From assembly GCA_964573255.1 (NCBI GenBank), contig CAZNJB010000011.1, positions 1 through 64,000 on the forward strand: a stretch of 64,000 nucleotides of DNA. The letters are read 5' to 3'. Below the pieces are notes generated by a model, which was not told where the DNA came from, did not search any database, and was given only the letters and a program-made list of their open reading frames with translations. A program made the position numbers and the translations under genes. This DNA is from CAYNUJ01 sp964573255. GTDB taxonomy: Bacteria > Bacteroidota > Ignavibacteria > Ignavibacteriales > Melioribacteraceae. Shown in pieces: positions 25,284 to 33,680 of this stretch. How positions within the stretch are numbered: the stretch's first letter is position 1; every line of letters starts with the position of its first letter.

Positions 25284-26687
25284 GTGAGGAATTTGAAGTT
25301 CTCTAAAACAGTTTGGAGAACCGCCGTTACTTTTACCATTACAATGGTATTCCTCCATATACTTTTCAATTTATTCATTATTATTCTGCTGAACTATTTT
25401 ATGATGCAGCAAGTTGATGCACAGTTGAAACATGAAACTGAGCATATTCTTTCTGCATTATATTTAGACAATGATAATCTGATAGTGCTGAACCCAAAGG
25501 AATTACGGGAAAAAGATTTTCTGGAATTTTCCGAGAACTCATTTTTTTTGCAGGTTTATGATGATAACCAAAAGATTATCTTAAGAAGCACGAATATTTC
25601 TCAAATTGATCAAATACCTACAACAATTCCGGAATTTAAAGAAAAATATCATTTCGAAAATATTAGAACGGGTGATTATAATTTAAGGGCGTGTTACGCA
25701 AAAATTTCCAGTACTAATTCCAGTAAAAGCTATATTATTCAATTAGCGGTAATTGATAAATTATTTGACCGTATTGTCTACAAGATAATGACCCTAAACT
25801 TGATTTCTTTTCCATTCGTTGTATTGTTCATTATCCTGTTATCTCTTCTGCTTGTGCGCCGAAGTTTTCAGCCTATCAATGCTATAATAGATATTGCCAA
25901 TAAAATTTCTGCTTCGAACTTAAAGGAAAGGATAAATTACAATACCGAAGCGGATATTGAATTAGATCGTTTAAAGGAAACGCTCAATAATCTTTTTGAA
26001 AGGCTAGAAGATCAAGTAGATAGAATAACACATTTTACCGACAATGCTTCGCATCAATTAATGACACCTTTAACGGCGATTCAATCGGAATTGGACTATG
26101 TGTTAAAGAAGAAGCGAACAAATGAGGTGTATCTTGAATCTTTATCAGCGGTGAGAGATCAAACGACTAGATTAATTAATATTATCAAGTCGATGCTCAT
26201 TCTTGCAAAGCAGGATGATCTTACAAAGCAAAGTATTAACATCTTTAATATTTCAAACTTATTCTACAGGGAAATTATTCCCCTGTACAAAGATTATGAA
26301 AATATTTCTTTCGAAGTAGAAAAGAATATATATTGTAAAGGTAATCCTGAATATGTGGCTATCATAATATACAATTTGATAGATAATGCTCTAAAGTATT
26401 CTCCCAACAATACACCAGTAAAAGTAAAACTCGAAGAAACAAAGCAATGGATAAGTATATCAATTGAGGATTTTGGAATAGGTATTCCTAAAGCAGAACA
26501 GTCTAAAATATTCGAAAGATTTTATCGCAGTGAAAGAACCGATAAATTAGGTCTTAAAGGATATGGGCTGGGGTTAAGTTTGGTTAAAACTATAGTAGAG
26601 TCATTATCAGGAAAGATTGAAATAGATAGCGAAATAGATAAGGGAACGAAATTTACGGTTTATTTACCAAAAGTTAGGATGGAATAA
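25284..26687 (+). CDS. sensor histidine kinase
   Basis: 467 residues from a GTG start directly after the regulator. Two membrane segments (about 15-38 and 170-190) flank a periplasmic sensor of some 130 residues. Then come a HAMP domain (RRSFQPINAIIDIANKIS), the phospho-acceptor His in DNASHQLMTPLTAIQSEL, and the ATPase domain with N box (IIYNLIDNALKYS), DFGIGIP and GYGLGLSLV. The layout resembles CusS/QseC-type kinases. The signal sensed is unknown. It forms a pair with the preceding OmpR-type regulator. Confidence 0.92.
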   Translation: MRNLKFSKTVWRTAVTFTITMVFLHILFNLFIIILLNYFMMQQVDAQLKHETEHILSALYLDNDNLIVLNPKELREKDFLEFSENSFFLQVYDDNQKIILRSTNISQIDQIPTTIPEFKEKYHFENIRTGDYNLRACYAKISSTNSSKSYIIQLAVIDKLFDRIVYKIMTLNLISFPFVVLFIILLSLLLVRRSFQPINAIIDIANKISASNLKERINYNTEADIELDRLKETLNNLFERLEDQVDRITHFTDNASHQLMTPLTAIQSELDYVLKKKRTNEVYLESLSAVRDQTTRLINIIKSMLILAKQDDLTKQSINIFNISNLFYREIIPLYKDYENISFEVEKNIYCKGNPEYVAIIIYNLIDNALKYSPNNTPVKVKLEETKQWISISIEDFGIGIPKAEQSKIFERFYRSERTDKLGLKGYGLGLSLVKTIVESLSGKIEIDSEIDKGTKFTVYLPKVRME

Positions 26688-26714
26688 ACCGCTGCGAGCT
26701 AACCCGCAGCGGTT
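26687..26714. terminator. bidirectional terminator between kinase and ccmF
   Basis: 10-bp stem AACCGCTGCG / CGCAGCGGTT with an 8-base loop, starting on the last base of the kinase stop codon and lying just after the ccmF stop on the other strand. A- and T-rich flanks fit use in both directions. Confidence 0.85.
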
Positions 26715-26720
26715 CAATTA

Positions 26721-29108
26721 TTATTTGTTTTCGTTTATTCTTCTCTTTACAGCAATAAAAAAGCCAAGCACCATTACGATAGTGCCCAACCAAACTAAGT
26801 TTATAAACGGTTTTACAGAAGCTTGAACGCTTAAAACTTCTCTTGGAGTAGAAATTTGGGGATTGGATAATGAAGATACCTCCAAGCCGATTGAACCGGC
26901 AGCATTCAATGAAGTAAGTTTTAAACTCAAATCAGCTTCTTCAATTATATCGCTCGTGTAAGATCTTTTCCCATTTTTGTTTTGGAATTTAGGCAATGCG
27001 GAATAAGTCTTACCATCTTTTTCAATAACGATATCTGCGCCGATATAAAAATCTTTTCCGCTTTGCATGTTTGCAATTGCGTTTTCGGATCTTTTGAATG
27101 TCTTGAAAGTTATTTTAGCGCCATTAAAAGTTATGCTTTCACCTTTATTTAGATTAAAGTTTTGACCTTTCGAAGAATTTCCTCTATTGTCGTCATAACC
27201 AAGAGGTTCAATATAAAGATCGCTTGTCAAGCGGTTCATTATATCAGGTTCTCTCATCAAACTGTTATTAAAATCGGATACATACATTACCGGAGAAACA
27301 ACGTAAGAAGAAGAACCATCATCAACCAAAACATTGAAAGCATATTTCTTACCGTTATCAATCGGCATATAACCGGTGAATGTCAATTTATAGCCAAGCA
27401 CTTCAGTCGGCTGATTTTTAACCAAATCAATCGATTTTTCTTTTGTAAATCCACCAGTGCCGATTACACCGAGTAAGAAAAATGCAAGTCCCATGTGTGC
27501 TACGTAAGCGCCGATGTGAGATTTTCTTCCTTTGATAATTTTTGCGGCAATTTCAACGTTTACTACCAATGAAAAGGTTGTTGAAAAGGTAAGAATAGCA
27601 AGCATAATATTATTCACTCCACCGAGAAAAACTATGGCTGAAGTGAGAATAATTGTAATTACAAATGGTTTGCTTAATTGCTTAATTAAATTCTTTTCAT
27701 CGGAACTTCTCCATTTCATTACCAGACTCAATCCGTTTAGCAGCCCAATAATAATTGCAATCGGTAAATTCATTTCATTATAAAATCTGGTTTCTACAGC
27801 TGTACCGAAAATAGGTGAGGATGTGCCTGCTAATACAATGATTGCTGCAGCAATTAGGGTAACAGCTCCTGTAAACAATGCCAATTCTTTGCTGAGGAGA
27901 TTATCTTCCGTAACGGATAATTCGTTAAGAGATTTCCATCTCCACGCAATGGTTGCAAATCCGAGAATTGTGAATACCGTGACGAACGCAATCAATAATA
28001 AATAAACCGTCATTCCCGGATCGACAAAAGAATGTACTGAGGCATCACCGAGTATACCGCTTCTCGTAAGGAATGTACTGTACAGTACTAATAAGTATGT
28101 GAGCATTCCCAAAATAAGATTAGTGCGGGCGTATCTTCCTATTCCGTCTCTAGCTTGAGTTTTTTTCTGTACAAGCATTGTATGTACGAGAGCAGTACCT
28201 ACAAGCCAAGGAACGAAACTCGAGTTTTCTACCGGGTCCCAGCCCCAGTAGCCTCCCCAGCCTAAAACTCCGTATGCCCAATACCCGCCGAGCATTATTG
28301 CAAGTCCTAATATCATCATTGAAGCCAATGTCCACGGCAATGCATGACGAACCCAGCTTTTGTAATCATTCTTTATTAACGAAGCAAATGCAAATGCAAA
28401 TGGTACTGTACTAAGAGCAAAGCCTGTAAATAACATTGGAGGATGAATTTGCATCCAGAAATTTTGGAGTAACGGATTTAACCCTTTTCCGGCTATTACA
28501 AAATTCTCAAAGGGAATCCCGGATGCTTTTAACATTCCCACCAATTCACTTGTTACTTTTACAAACATTTGGTTGTTTGTATTATCAGAGAATATAAAGT
28601 TTTGCAGGAAGGGAGCAGATAAATAAATGGGATTTATTTTGCTAGTGGAAATAAATGCCGCTTCACTCCACAAATAATTGAATGGACTTTTGAGCAGCGG
28701 ATTTACCATTAGTGCTAAAAATGCTGTAGCCAATGCAAAAATCATCATTACAGCAGGTTCCAATCCTTCCCGCTTGGAAGTGTATTCCATCAATATAACG
28801 CCGATAATTGACGTAAGTAAAAGCCAGAGCATAAAGCTGCCTTCTTGCCCGGCATAAAAAGTGGACATCAGCAATCCTAAAGATAGATCGCTGTTGCTGT
28901 AATTGAATACATATTTATATTGATATTGATGAGTTAAAATAGCCTGCAACAGCATTGCAGAGGCTATTATAATTGTGATTGTAGTAAAATGAAAACTATA
29001 ACGTGCAGGTTTTAATGTATTTTCATATCCTCTCGAAGTAAAATAATACATTAGCATAGAGAATATGCTTCCTAGTAACGCTAAGGTTACTAAAATGTTA
29101 CCGATCAT
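26721..29108 (-). CDS. ccmF: cytochrome c haem lyase subunit CcmF
   Basis: Large membrane protein of System I cytochrome c maturation that transfers haem to apocytochromes. 795 residues with over a dozen membrane segments. The WWD haem-handling motif is at about residues 284-301 (GWGGYWGWDPVENS), and His222 in WMQIHPPMLFTGF is one of the conserved periplasmic His ligands. The segment between about residues 565 and 765 is a soluble periplasmic domain and a final membrane helix follows. It is the last gene of ccmC-D-E-F. No CcmH or CcmG is encoded nearby. Confidence 0.93.
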   Translation of the reverse strand: MIGNILVTLALLGSIFSMLMYYFTSRGYENTLKPARYSFHFTTITIIIASAMLLQAILTHQYQYKYVFNYSNSDLSLGLLMSTFYAGQEGSFMLWLLLTSIIGVILMEYTSKREGLEPAVMMIFALATAFLALMVNPLLKSPFNYLWSEAAFISTSKINPIYLSAPFLQNFIFSDNTNNQMFVKVTSELVGMLKASGIPFENFVIAGKGLNPLLQNFWMQIHPPMLFTGFALSTVPFAFAFASLIKNDYKSWVRHALPWTLASMMILGLAIMLGGYWAYGVLGWGGYWGWDPVENSSFVPWLVGTALVHTMLVQKKTQARDGIGRYARTNLILGMLTYLLVLYSTFLTRSGILGDASVHSFVDPGMTVYLLLIAFVTVFTILGFATIAWRWKSLNELSVTEDNLLSKELALFTGAVTLIAAAIIVLAGTSSPIFGTAVETRFYNEMNLPIAIIIGLLNGLSLVMKWRSSDEKNLIKQLSKPFVITIILTSAIVFLGGVNNIMLAILTFSTTFSLVVNVEIAAKIIKGRKSHIGAYVAHMGLAFFLLGVIGTGGFTKEKSIDLVKNQPTEVLGYKLTFTGYMPIDNGKKYAFNVLVDDGSSSYVVSPVMYVSDFNNSLMREPDIMNRLTSDLYIEPLGYDDNRGNSSKGQNFNLNKGESITFNGAKITFKTFKRSENAIANMQSGKDFYIGADIVIEKDGKTYSALPKFQNKNGKRSYTSDIIEEADLSLKLTSLNAAGSIGLEVSSLSNPQISTPREVLSVQASVKPFINLVWLGTIVMVLGFFIAVKRRINENK

Positions 29109-29131
29109 CTGATTTCCCTTTCTGTCTTATA

Positions 29132-29521
29132 TTAGGAGTTGCTCGATTCCTGATAAGTCTCTTCGTATTTTGAAGGACACTTAGTTAAAATATCACTCGC
29201 TTCAAAATGTCCGTTTTTATATTTACCTGTAACAACCATACTTGTAGCAGATTCGAAATTATTTGGCAGAGAGCCTTTATAAACTACTTTCATTTCGGTA
29301 CCGGAATCGTCACGCATATAAAATGTAAGTATATTGTTTTCCCTGTCGAAATTGTAGTGTTTTTCTTTAACCCAAGCACCGGTTGCTTTTATTGTTTTCT
29401 TTGATTGCATTACTTGAGTGAAATCATTTTCGTAGCTGATATTTGTTTGAGTTAATAAATAACCCATTAATCCCAAAAATATAACGATAATGAATCCACC
29501 GAATATATATTTGCTTTTCAT
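29132..29521 (-). CDS. ccmE: haem chaperone CcmE, CXXXY variant
   Basis: Periplasmic haem chaperone with an N-terminal membrane anchor (residues 6-23) and an OB-fold domain. In E. coli CcmE haem is bound by a His in an HXXXY motif. Here the equivalent segment reads LTKCPSKYE, so Cys115 takes the place of the His and Tyr119 is kept. This is the CXXXY form known from archaea and some bacteria that have a variant System I without CcmH. 129 residues. The start follows the AAGGAGGAATAAT sequence at the ccmD end. Confidence 0.93.
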   Translation of the reverse strand: MKSKYIFGGFIIVIFLGLMGYLLTQTNISYENDFTQVMQSKKTIKATGAWVKEKHYNFDRENNILTFYMRDDSGTEMKVVYKGSLPNNFESATSMVVTGKYKNGHFEASDILTKCPSKYEETYQESSNS

Positions 29522-29522
29522 A

Positions 29523-29669
29523 TTATTCCTCCTTCAGTTCCTTTTCTATTTCTTTTAATCTTTTGTCGGTACTCCATAATGAAATGTAAATACCGATCCA
29601 CACGACTAAAAGTATTACCATTACTATGTAAATCGAGTTATTTTCAAAGAATGAATATAATCCTTCCAA
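29523..29669 (-). CDS. ccmD: CcmD-like small membrane protein
   Basis: A 48-residue reading frame that fits exactly between ccmC and ccmE. It starts with TTG, 1 base after the ccmC stop, behind an AGAGGT ribosome-binding site that overlaps the end of ccmC. The protein is short and acidic at first (LEGLYSFFENN), then has one membrane helix (IYIVMVILLVVWIGIYISLW), then a charged tail (DKRLKEIEKELKEE). This topology and the gene order match CcmD, which helps release holo-CcmE from CcmC. Its stop is 1 base before the ccmE ATG. Confidence 0.82.
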   Translation of the reverse strand: MEGLYSFFENNSIYIVMVILLVVWIGIYISLWSTDKRLKEIEKELKEE

Positions 29670-29670
29670 T

Positions 29671-30387
29671 TTATACCTCTACTATCTTTTTAGATAATTT
29701 GTCTTTAATAATTATTGAACGATAACTCATTTTCCACAACCAATAATACAGAATTGTGAAAGCAATAAGAGAAAGATAAAAAACGAGCATCATATTTGGG
29801 TTCATTTTGAAATCCACCACCGGACCAGCATTGTCATCATTAGCTGAGCCGGGATGTAACCCGGTCATAATTCTGGGCATAATGAACACAAAGAACGGCA
29901 CTGTAAGAAATGCAACTATAGAATATACAGCGCTTAATCTGGCTCTTTTGTCATCGTTTTCAATTGCAGACCTAAGTGCAAACAGAGAACCATAAATTAG
30001 CAGAAGGACGAAAATACTTGTCTCACGCGGATCCCAGTGCCAAAAAGAACCCCAAGTGAATTTAGCCCAAATTGAACCTGTAACAGTGGCCAAAATACAA
30101 AAAACCATCCCAAGTTGCAGCGCTGCATTCGATTTGGCATCATCATCCATATCCTTTTTTACTAAATATTTGATGCCGTAAATCATTGCACTTAAGAATG
30201 CAACAACAGCCAGCCAGGCAGTAGGCACGTGATAAAATATGATCTTTGCTTTTTCCTCTAAGCCGGGTATGAATGGGAATTCATACCAATGTTGAGGATG
30301 ACGGACAATAGGGAATGTAATTCCCGCAATAATCACGAATACCATCAAAACAAAGAGTAATATTTTCCAAATTAATTCTTTCGTCAT
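29671..30387 (-). CDS. ccmC: haem exporter/handling protein CcmC
   Basis: Loads haem onto CcmE. 238 residues, six membrane segments. His53 (IFYHVPTAW) and the WWD motif WGSFWHWDPRETS at about 112-124 are present. First gene of the ccmC-D-E-F operon. ccmA and ccmB (the ABC transporter) are not in the window, so they must be elsewhere or be replaced. Confidence 0.92.
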   Translation of the reverse strand: MTKELIWKILLFVLMVFVIIAGITFPIVRHPQHWYEFPFIPGLEEKAKIIFYHVPTAWLAVVAFLSAMIYGIKYLVKKDMDDDAKSNAALQLGMVFCILATVTGSIWAKFTWGSFWHWDPRETSIFVLLLIYGSLFALRSAIENDDKRARLSAVYSIVAFLTVPFFVFIMPRIMTGLHPGSANDDNAGPVVDFKMNPNMMLVFYLSLIAFTILYYWLWKMSYRSIIIKDKLSKKIVEV

Positions 30388-30459
30388 AATTATCCCAAGT
30401 TGATATTAATTACTATTAATGCAATTATCAGACCAATTAATTAGTACATTAAGTCCTTT

Positions 30460-30474
30460 AATGATGACATCATT
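30460..30474. promoter_or_regulatory. palindrome upstream of ccm operon
   Basis: AATGATGACATCATT is a perfect 7-1-7 palindrome about 73 bases upstream of the ccmC ATG, in an AT-rich region. The size fits a dimeric regulator site. It does not match FNR or CRP consensus. The regulator is unknown. Confidence 0.35.
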
Positions 30475-30625
30475 TAATAATAAAAAAAAGAACTTTATGC
30501 ATAAAAATCCACATTAATAAGCTAATGATTTTATTATTAATTCTTTTTAAAAATTTACCGGAATCTTAAGTGTGAAAATTATCAGAAAATTTATTCTCAT
30601 GAATGAGATAAAAAGTCATACAATC

Positions 30626-31612
30626 TTATTTCATTAAATTCACCAAATCATCTAATTGATGAATAAAATAGTCTTCAATTTTTAAAAGATCCTCTGAATT
30701 TAATCTGACAATTTTACCGCAATTTTGAGTTACCTGATCTGGAGTTTTCATTCCGGGAATAACCGTTGAAACTTCGGGATAAGACAGGGGAAAACTGAGC
30801 GCTAATTCGGTTTTTGAGATTTCATAAATCTCGCAATATTTCCAAAAATATTCCAAATGCGGTTCCAATTCCTTCAAAATGTTCTTATCCAAGCGAAAAC
30901 TCCTGTGATCGTTGGATGGGAAAACAGAATCGGAATTGAATTTTCCGGTAAGTAATCCAAAATGCAGCGACATTCTGGCAATAATACCCATTCCTTTTTC
31001 CGAAGCCCTCTGCAGCAGAGGTAATGCTCTTTGATTCAATAAAGAAAGAACCAGTTGGAATCCGTGCCCGATTTCATTTTCGATGAAAAATTCCGCTTCG
31101 GGGAAAGGGTCGAAGGTATTTAAGGAGATACCCCATAATCTAATTTTTCCATCCTTTTGTAACTGTTCCATTGCTTCGATGCATTCGCCGTTCTGAAGAT
31201 GCTCGATTCTGGCAGAATGGAGTTGGTAATAATCTATGCAATCCCTTTTGAGTCGTTTCAGACTTTTTTCGCAGGAATCGATAATATGTTTTTTAGAATA
31301 ATCGAGCAATATTTCACCGCTGTCAGATAATTTATGCCCGACCTTTGTAGCAATTATTACATCCCGGTAGTCGCCGAAAACTTCTCCTATCAGTTCCTCG
31401 GAATGCCCGAGACCGTAAAAATCAGCGGTATCGTAGAAATTTATGCCCAATTCATACGCTTTTTTCAATGCGGTTTTAGATGTCTCGTCATTTACCGGTC
31501 CCCAGCCGATGGGAATATCCCCGGCCATTGCCGGACCGCCAATACCCCACGCACCGAAACCAATTTCACTTACATAAAATTCACTCGATCCAAATTGCCT
31601 ATAATTCATCAT
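30626..31612 (-). CDS. aldo/keto reductase
   Basis: NADPH-dependent oxidoreductase of the AKR superfamily, 328 residues. The start MNYRQFGSSEFYVSEIGFGAW is typical, and the catalytic tetrad is recognisable: Asp and Tyr in NFYDTADFYGLGHSE, Lys in IATKVGHK, His in DYYQLHSAR. The C-terminal VIPGMKTPDQVTQN binds the cofactor. The substrate cannot be told. Two ATG codons in tandem can serve as start. It is probably co-transcribed with the Sel1 gene upstream (11-base gap). Confidence 0.9.
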   Translation of the reverse strand: MMNYRQFGSSEFYVSEIGFGAWGIGGPAMAGDIPIGWGPVNDETSKTALKKAYELGINFYDTADFYGLGHSEELIGEVFGDYRDVIIATKVGHKLSDSGEILLDYSKKHIIDSCEKSLKRLKRDCIDYYQLHSARIEHLQNGECIEAMEQLQKDGKIRLWGISLNTFDPFPEAEFFIENEIGHGFQLVLSLLNQRALPLLQRASEKGMGIIARMSLHFGLLTGKFNSDSVFPSNDHRSFRLDKNILKELEPHLEYFWKYCEIYEISKTELALSFPLSYPEVSTVIPGMKTPDQVTQNCGKIVRLNSEDLLKIEDYFIHQLDDLVNLMK

Positions 31613-31623
31613 TCACCCAAATA

Positions 31624-33159
31624 TTAATTGTTGTAGATATTAAAAATTTCGTCCCTGGGACGGATTTCATCATACATTTTTTTTAATGCCGTATAAGCAG
31701 CTTCACTTCCGCGTCTGGCTGCATTTCTGTATAATTCACTTGCCTGAGCTTTATCTTGTTTAACTCCGTATCCATGTTCAAAACAATAAGCAAGAACGGA
31801 ATGGGCTATAACAGAACCCGAATTAGCAGCTTGCTTCAAATAATCAATTTTATCTTTTTCGGCAAAGTGATTCTTCTGTATTGTTAATTGCAAAAAAATA
31901 TTCCTTATTTTACCTTCGCTGCTACCCAACTGTTCCGCCTTTGTCCAATATTCAATTGCTTTTGCGGTATCTTTCTCAACCATAGAGCCTGTTAAATAAA
32001 TAATTCCGCTTTCAATTAATGAGGCAATATGATTTTGTTCCGAAGCCTTTAGCAGTAAATCCAATGCTTGCTGATCGGTCAGTTGATAATCAAATCCCAA
32101 GGCGGTTAATGCCGCCCATACATACATTGCCTCGGCGTTATTATTTTTGTCGATTTCATCTTTGAGTAAATCAAAGAACCTTTGTTCCTTAGTCATTTCG
32201 ATAATTGCAGAAATCGGTTTTCGGGCACCCATTCTGAATGCCCGCAAGTAATAATACGCAGCTTTAAGAATGTTTTTGGGAACGCCGATGCCGAGTTCGT
32301 ATGATTTACCGATTAAAGTGAGTGCTTCGGGGCTTCCGTTATTAGCAGCTATTTTTAAGATTGAAAAATTGCTTGTATCTTTCAAACTATCCGCACTATA
32401 ATTATATCCAATGTAATTTTTCAGTTCGGACGATTTTCGGTTCAATATTTTTGCAACAACTTCTTTTTCCTTCGAATCGATTAAAGAATCTTCTTCGAAG
32501 CTTACAAAATCAAGTTCCCATTTATTTGAAATCAAATCCTTGTTTGGATCATAGTGAGGGGTGAAAGTATTTGTAAGCGTAGAATCAGTATTAAGCGATT
32601 CCGTAATGCCGTATTCTTCCAAACGAAGTTTCAATTTTTGAGCGGCTTCATTTCCGTGTTCGGCTGCGAAAGAAGCCCATTTGTAAGCTTCATTTAAATT
32701 TCTGTTTACAACCAAATTATCTGTGAATATAACTCCATAAATATAAGCAGCTTCGGGCATACCGGCATTGGCAGCTTTTCCAAAATATTTAAATGCTTCG
32801 AAAGGATTCCAAGGTGTTCCTATTCCGTTTAACAGCATTATACCCAAATTAAATTCGGCAGTTGCTAAATTTTGAGAGGCAGCTTTTTGTATCCAATAAA
32901 CCGCTTTTGCAGTATCAGCGCTAAATCCTCGTCCCATCAAATAACGCAATCCAAGTTCATGCTGAGCAAATGGATCTCCGCTGTTAGCTTCTTTAGTTAA
33001 GATGTAACCTGCCACCAACGGATAAGATTGATATTTCGGCTGGAAAATATGATGCCTATTAAAAAAAGGTTTCTTCTTAAATGCTTCGCTTATCGTTGAA
33101 TCTTGCGCGTAGATTATGCTTGTTGAATAAATTAAAATTAGTAAAACTTTTTTTATCAA
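31624..33159 (-). CDS. Sel1-repeat (TPR-like) exported protein
   Basis: 511 residues with a signal peptide (to about IYAQ, residue 19) and many Sel1-like repeats, for example AQHELGLRYLMGRGFSADTAKA, AEFNLGIMLLNGIGTPWNP and AHSVLAYCFEHGYGVKQDKAQA, in an N-terminal and a C-terminal block. Such solenoids bind other proteins; no enzyme domain is visible. The start is TTG at 33159, since no ATG precedes the signal peptide. Likely periplasmic. Confidence 0.85.
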   Translation of the reverse strand: MIKKVLLILIYSTSIIYAQDSTISEAFKKKPFFNRHHIFQPKYQSYPLVAGYILTKEANSGDPFAQHELGLRYLMGRGFSADTAKAVYWIQKAASQNLATAEFNLGIMLLNGIGTPWNPFEAFKYFGKAANAGMPEAAYIYGVIFTDNLVVNRNLNEAYKWASFAAEHGNEAAQKLKLRLEEYGITESLNTDSTLTNTFTPHYDPNKDLISNKWELDFVSFEEDSLIDSKEKEVVAKILNRKSSELKNYIGYNYSADSLKDTSNFSILKIAANNGSPEALTLIGKSYELGIGVPKNILKAAYYYLRAFRMGARKPISAIIEMTKEQRFFDLLKDEIDKNNNAEAMYVWAALTALGFDYQLTDQQALDLLLKASEQNHIASLIESGIIYLTGSMVEKDTAKAIEYWTKAEQLGSSEGKIRNIFLQLTIQKNHFAEKDKIDYLKQAANSGSVIAHSVLAYCFEHGYGVKQDKAQASELYRNAARRGSEAAYTALKKMYDEIRPRDEIFNIYNN

Positions 33160-33205
33160 TTACTTTCCGTATTTTTACGTAAAACCAAAATGTTTAAACA
33201 AGGGG

Positions 33206-33625
33206 TTAGCTTTTAATGTTCTTATAGAGTGTAAATCTATTTTTTCCCTGGTCGATTGTATAACAAGTATTGTCCATTAATTGCTCAATAATAAATAATC
33301 CCATTCCGCTTTCGGGTAAATTTTCGATGTCTTTAGGGTCAAAATCAAGAGTTTTTCTTATTTTTTCTCTTCTACTCTCCCCAAAGTCGATAATATCAAT
33401 TCTGATTCTGTCATTCTCACGTTCTAATTCAATAATAATACGATTGCCCGGTTTGCCTTTATAGGAATGCTTAACAACGTTATTCAATGCTTCATCCAAG
33501 CAAATTTCCACATTAATACTTTCTCTTTCGGATAAACCATTTTCAATGCAAAATTCCTTCGCCTTGTCGCAAGCCACGGGTACGTTTTCGTATTTACTGT
33601 CTATTTCGAAAGAGATTTTATTCAT
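33206..33625 (-). CDS. anti-sigma factor-like serine kinase (RsbW/SpoIIAB ATPase fold)
   Basis: 139 residues forming a single GHKL ATPase domain. The N box ICLDEALNNVVKHSY, the IDFGESR (G1-like) block and ESGMGLFIIEQLMD (G2) are all present. Such proteins phosphorylate anti-sigma antagonists or bind sigma factors. No antagonist or sigma factor lies beside it, so its partner is elsewhere. ATG 33625 is preferred over the in-frame TTG one codon before. Confidence 0.85.
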   Translation of the reverse strand: MNKISFEIDSKYENVPVACDKAKEFCIENGLSERESINVEICLDEALNNVVKHSYKGKPGNRIIIELERENDRIRIDIIDFGESRREKIRKTLDFDPKDIENLPESGMGLFIIEQLMDNTCYTIDQGKNRFTLYKNIKS

Positions 33626-33680
33626 CAAGTTATATGATTTTTACCAAAGTTATAGATATCTGTTTATTTAATCAAATTTT

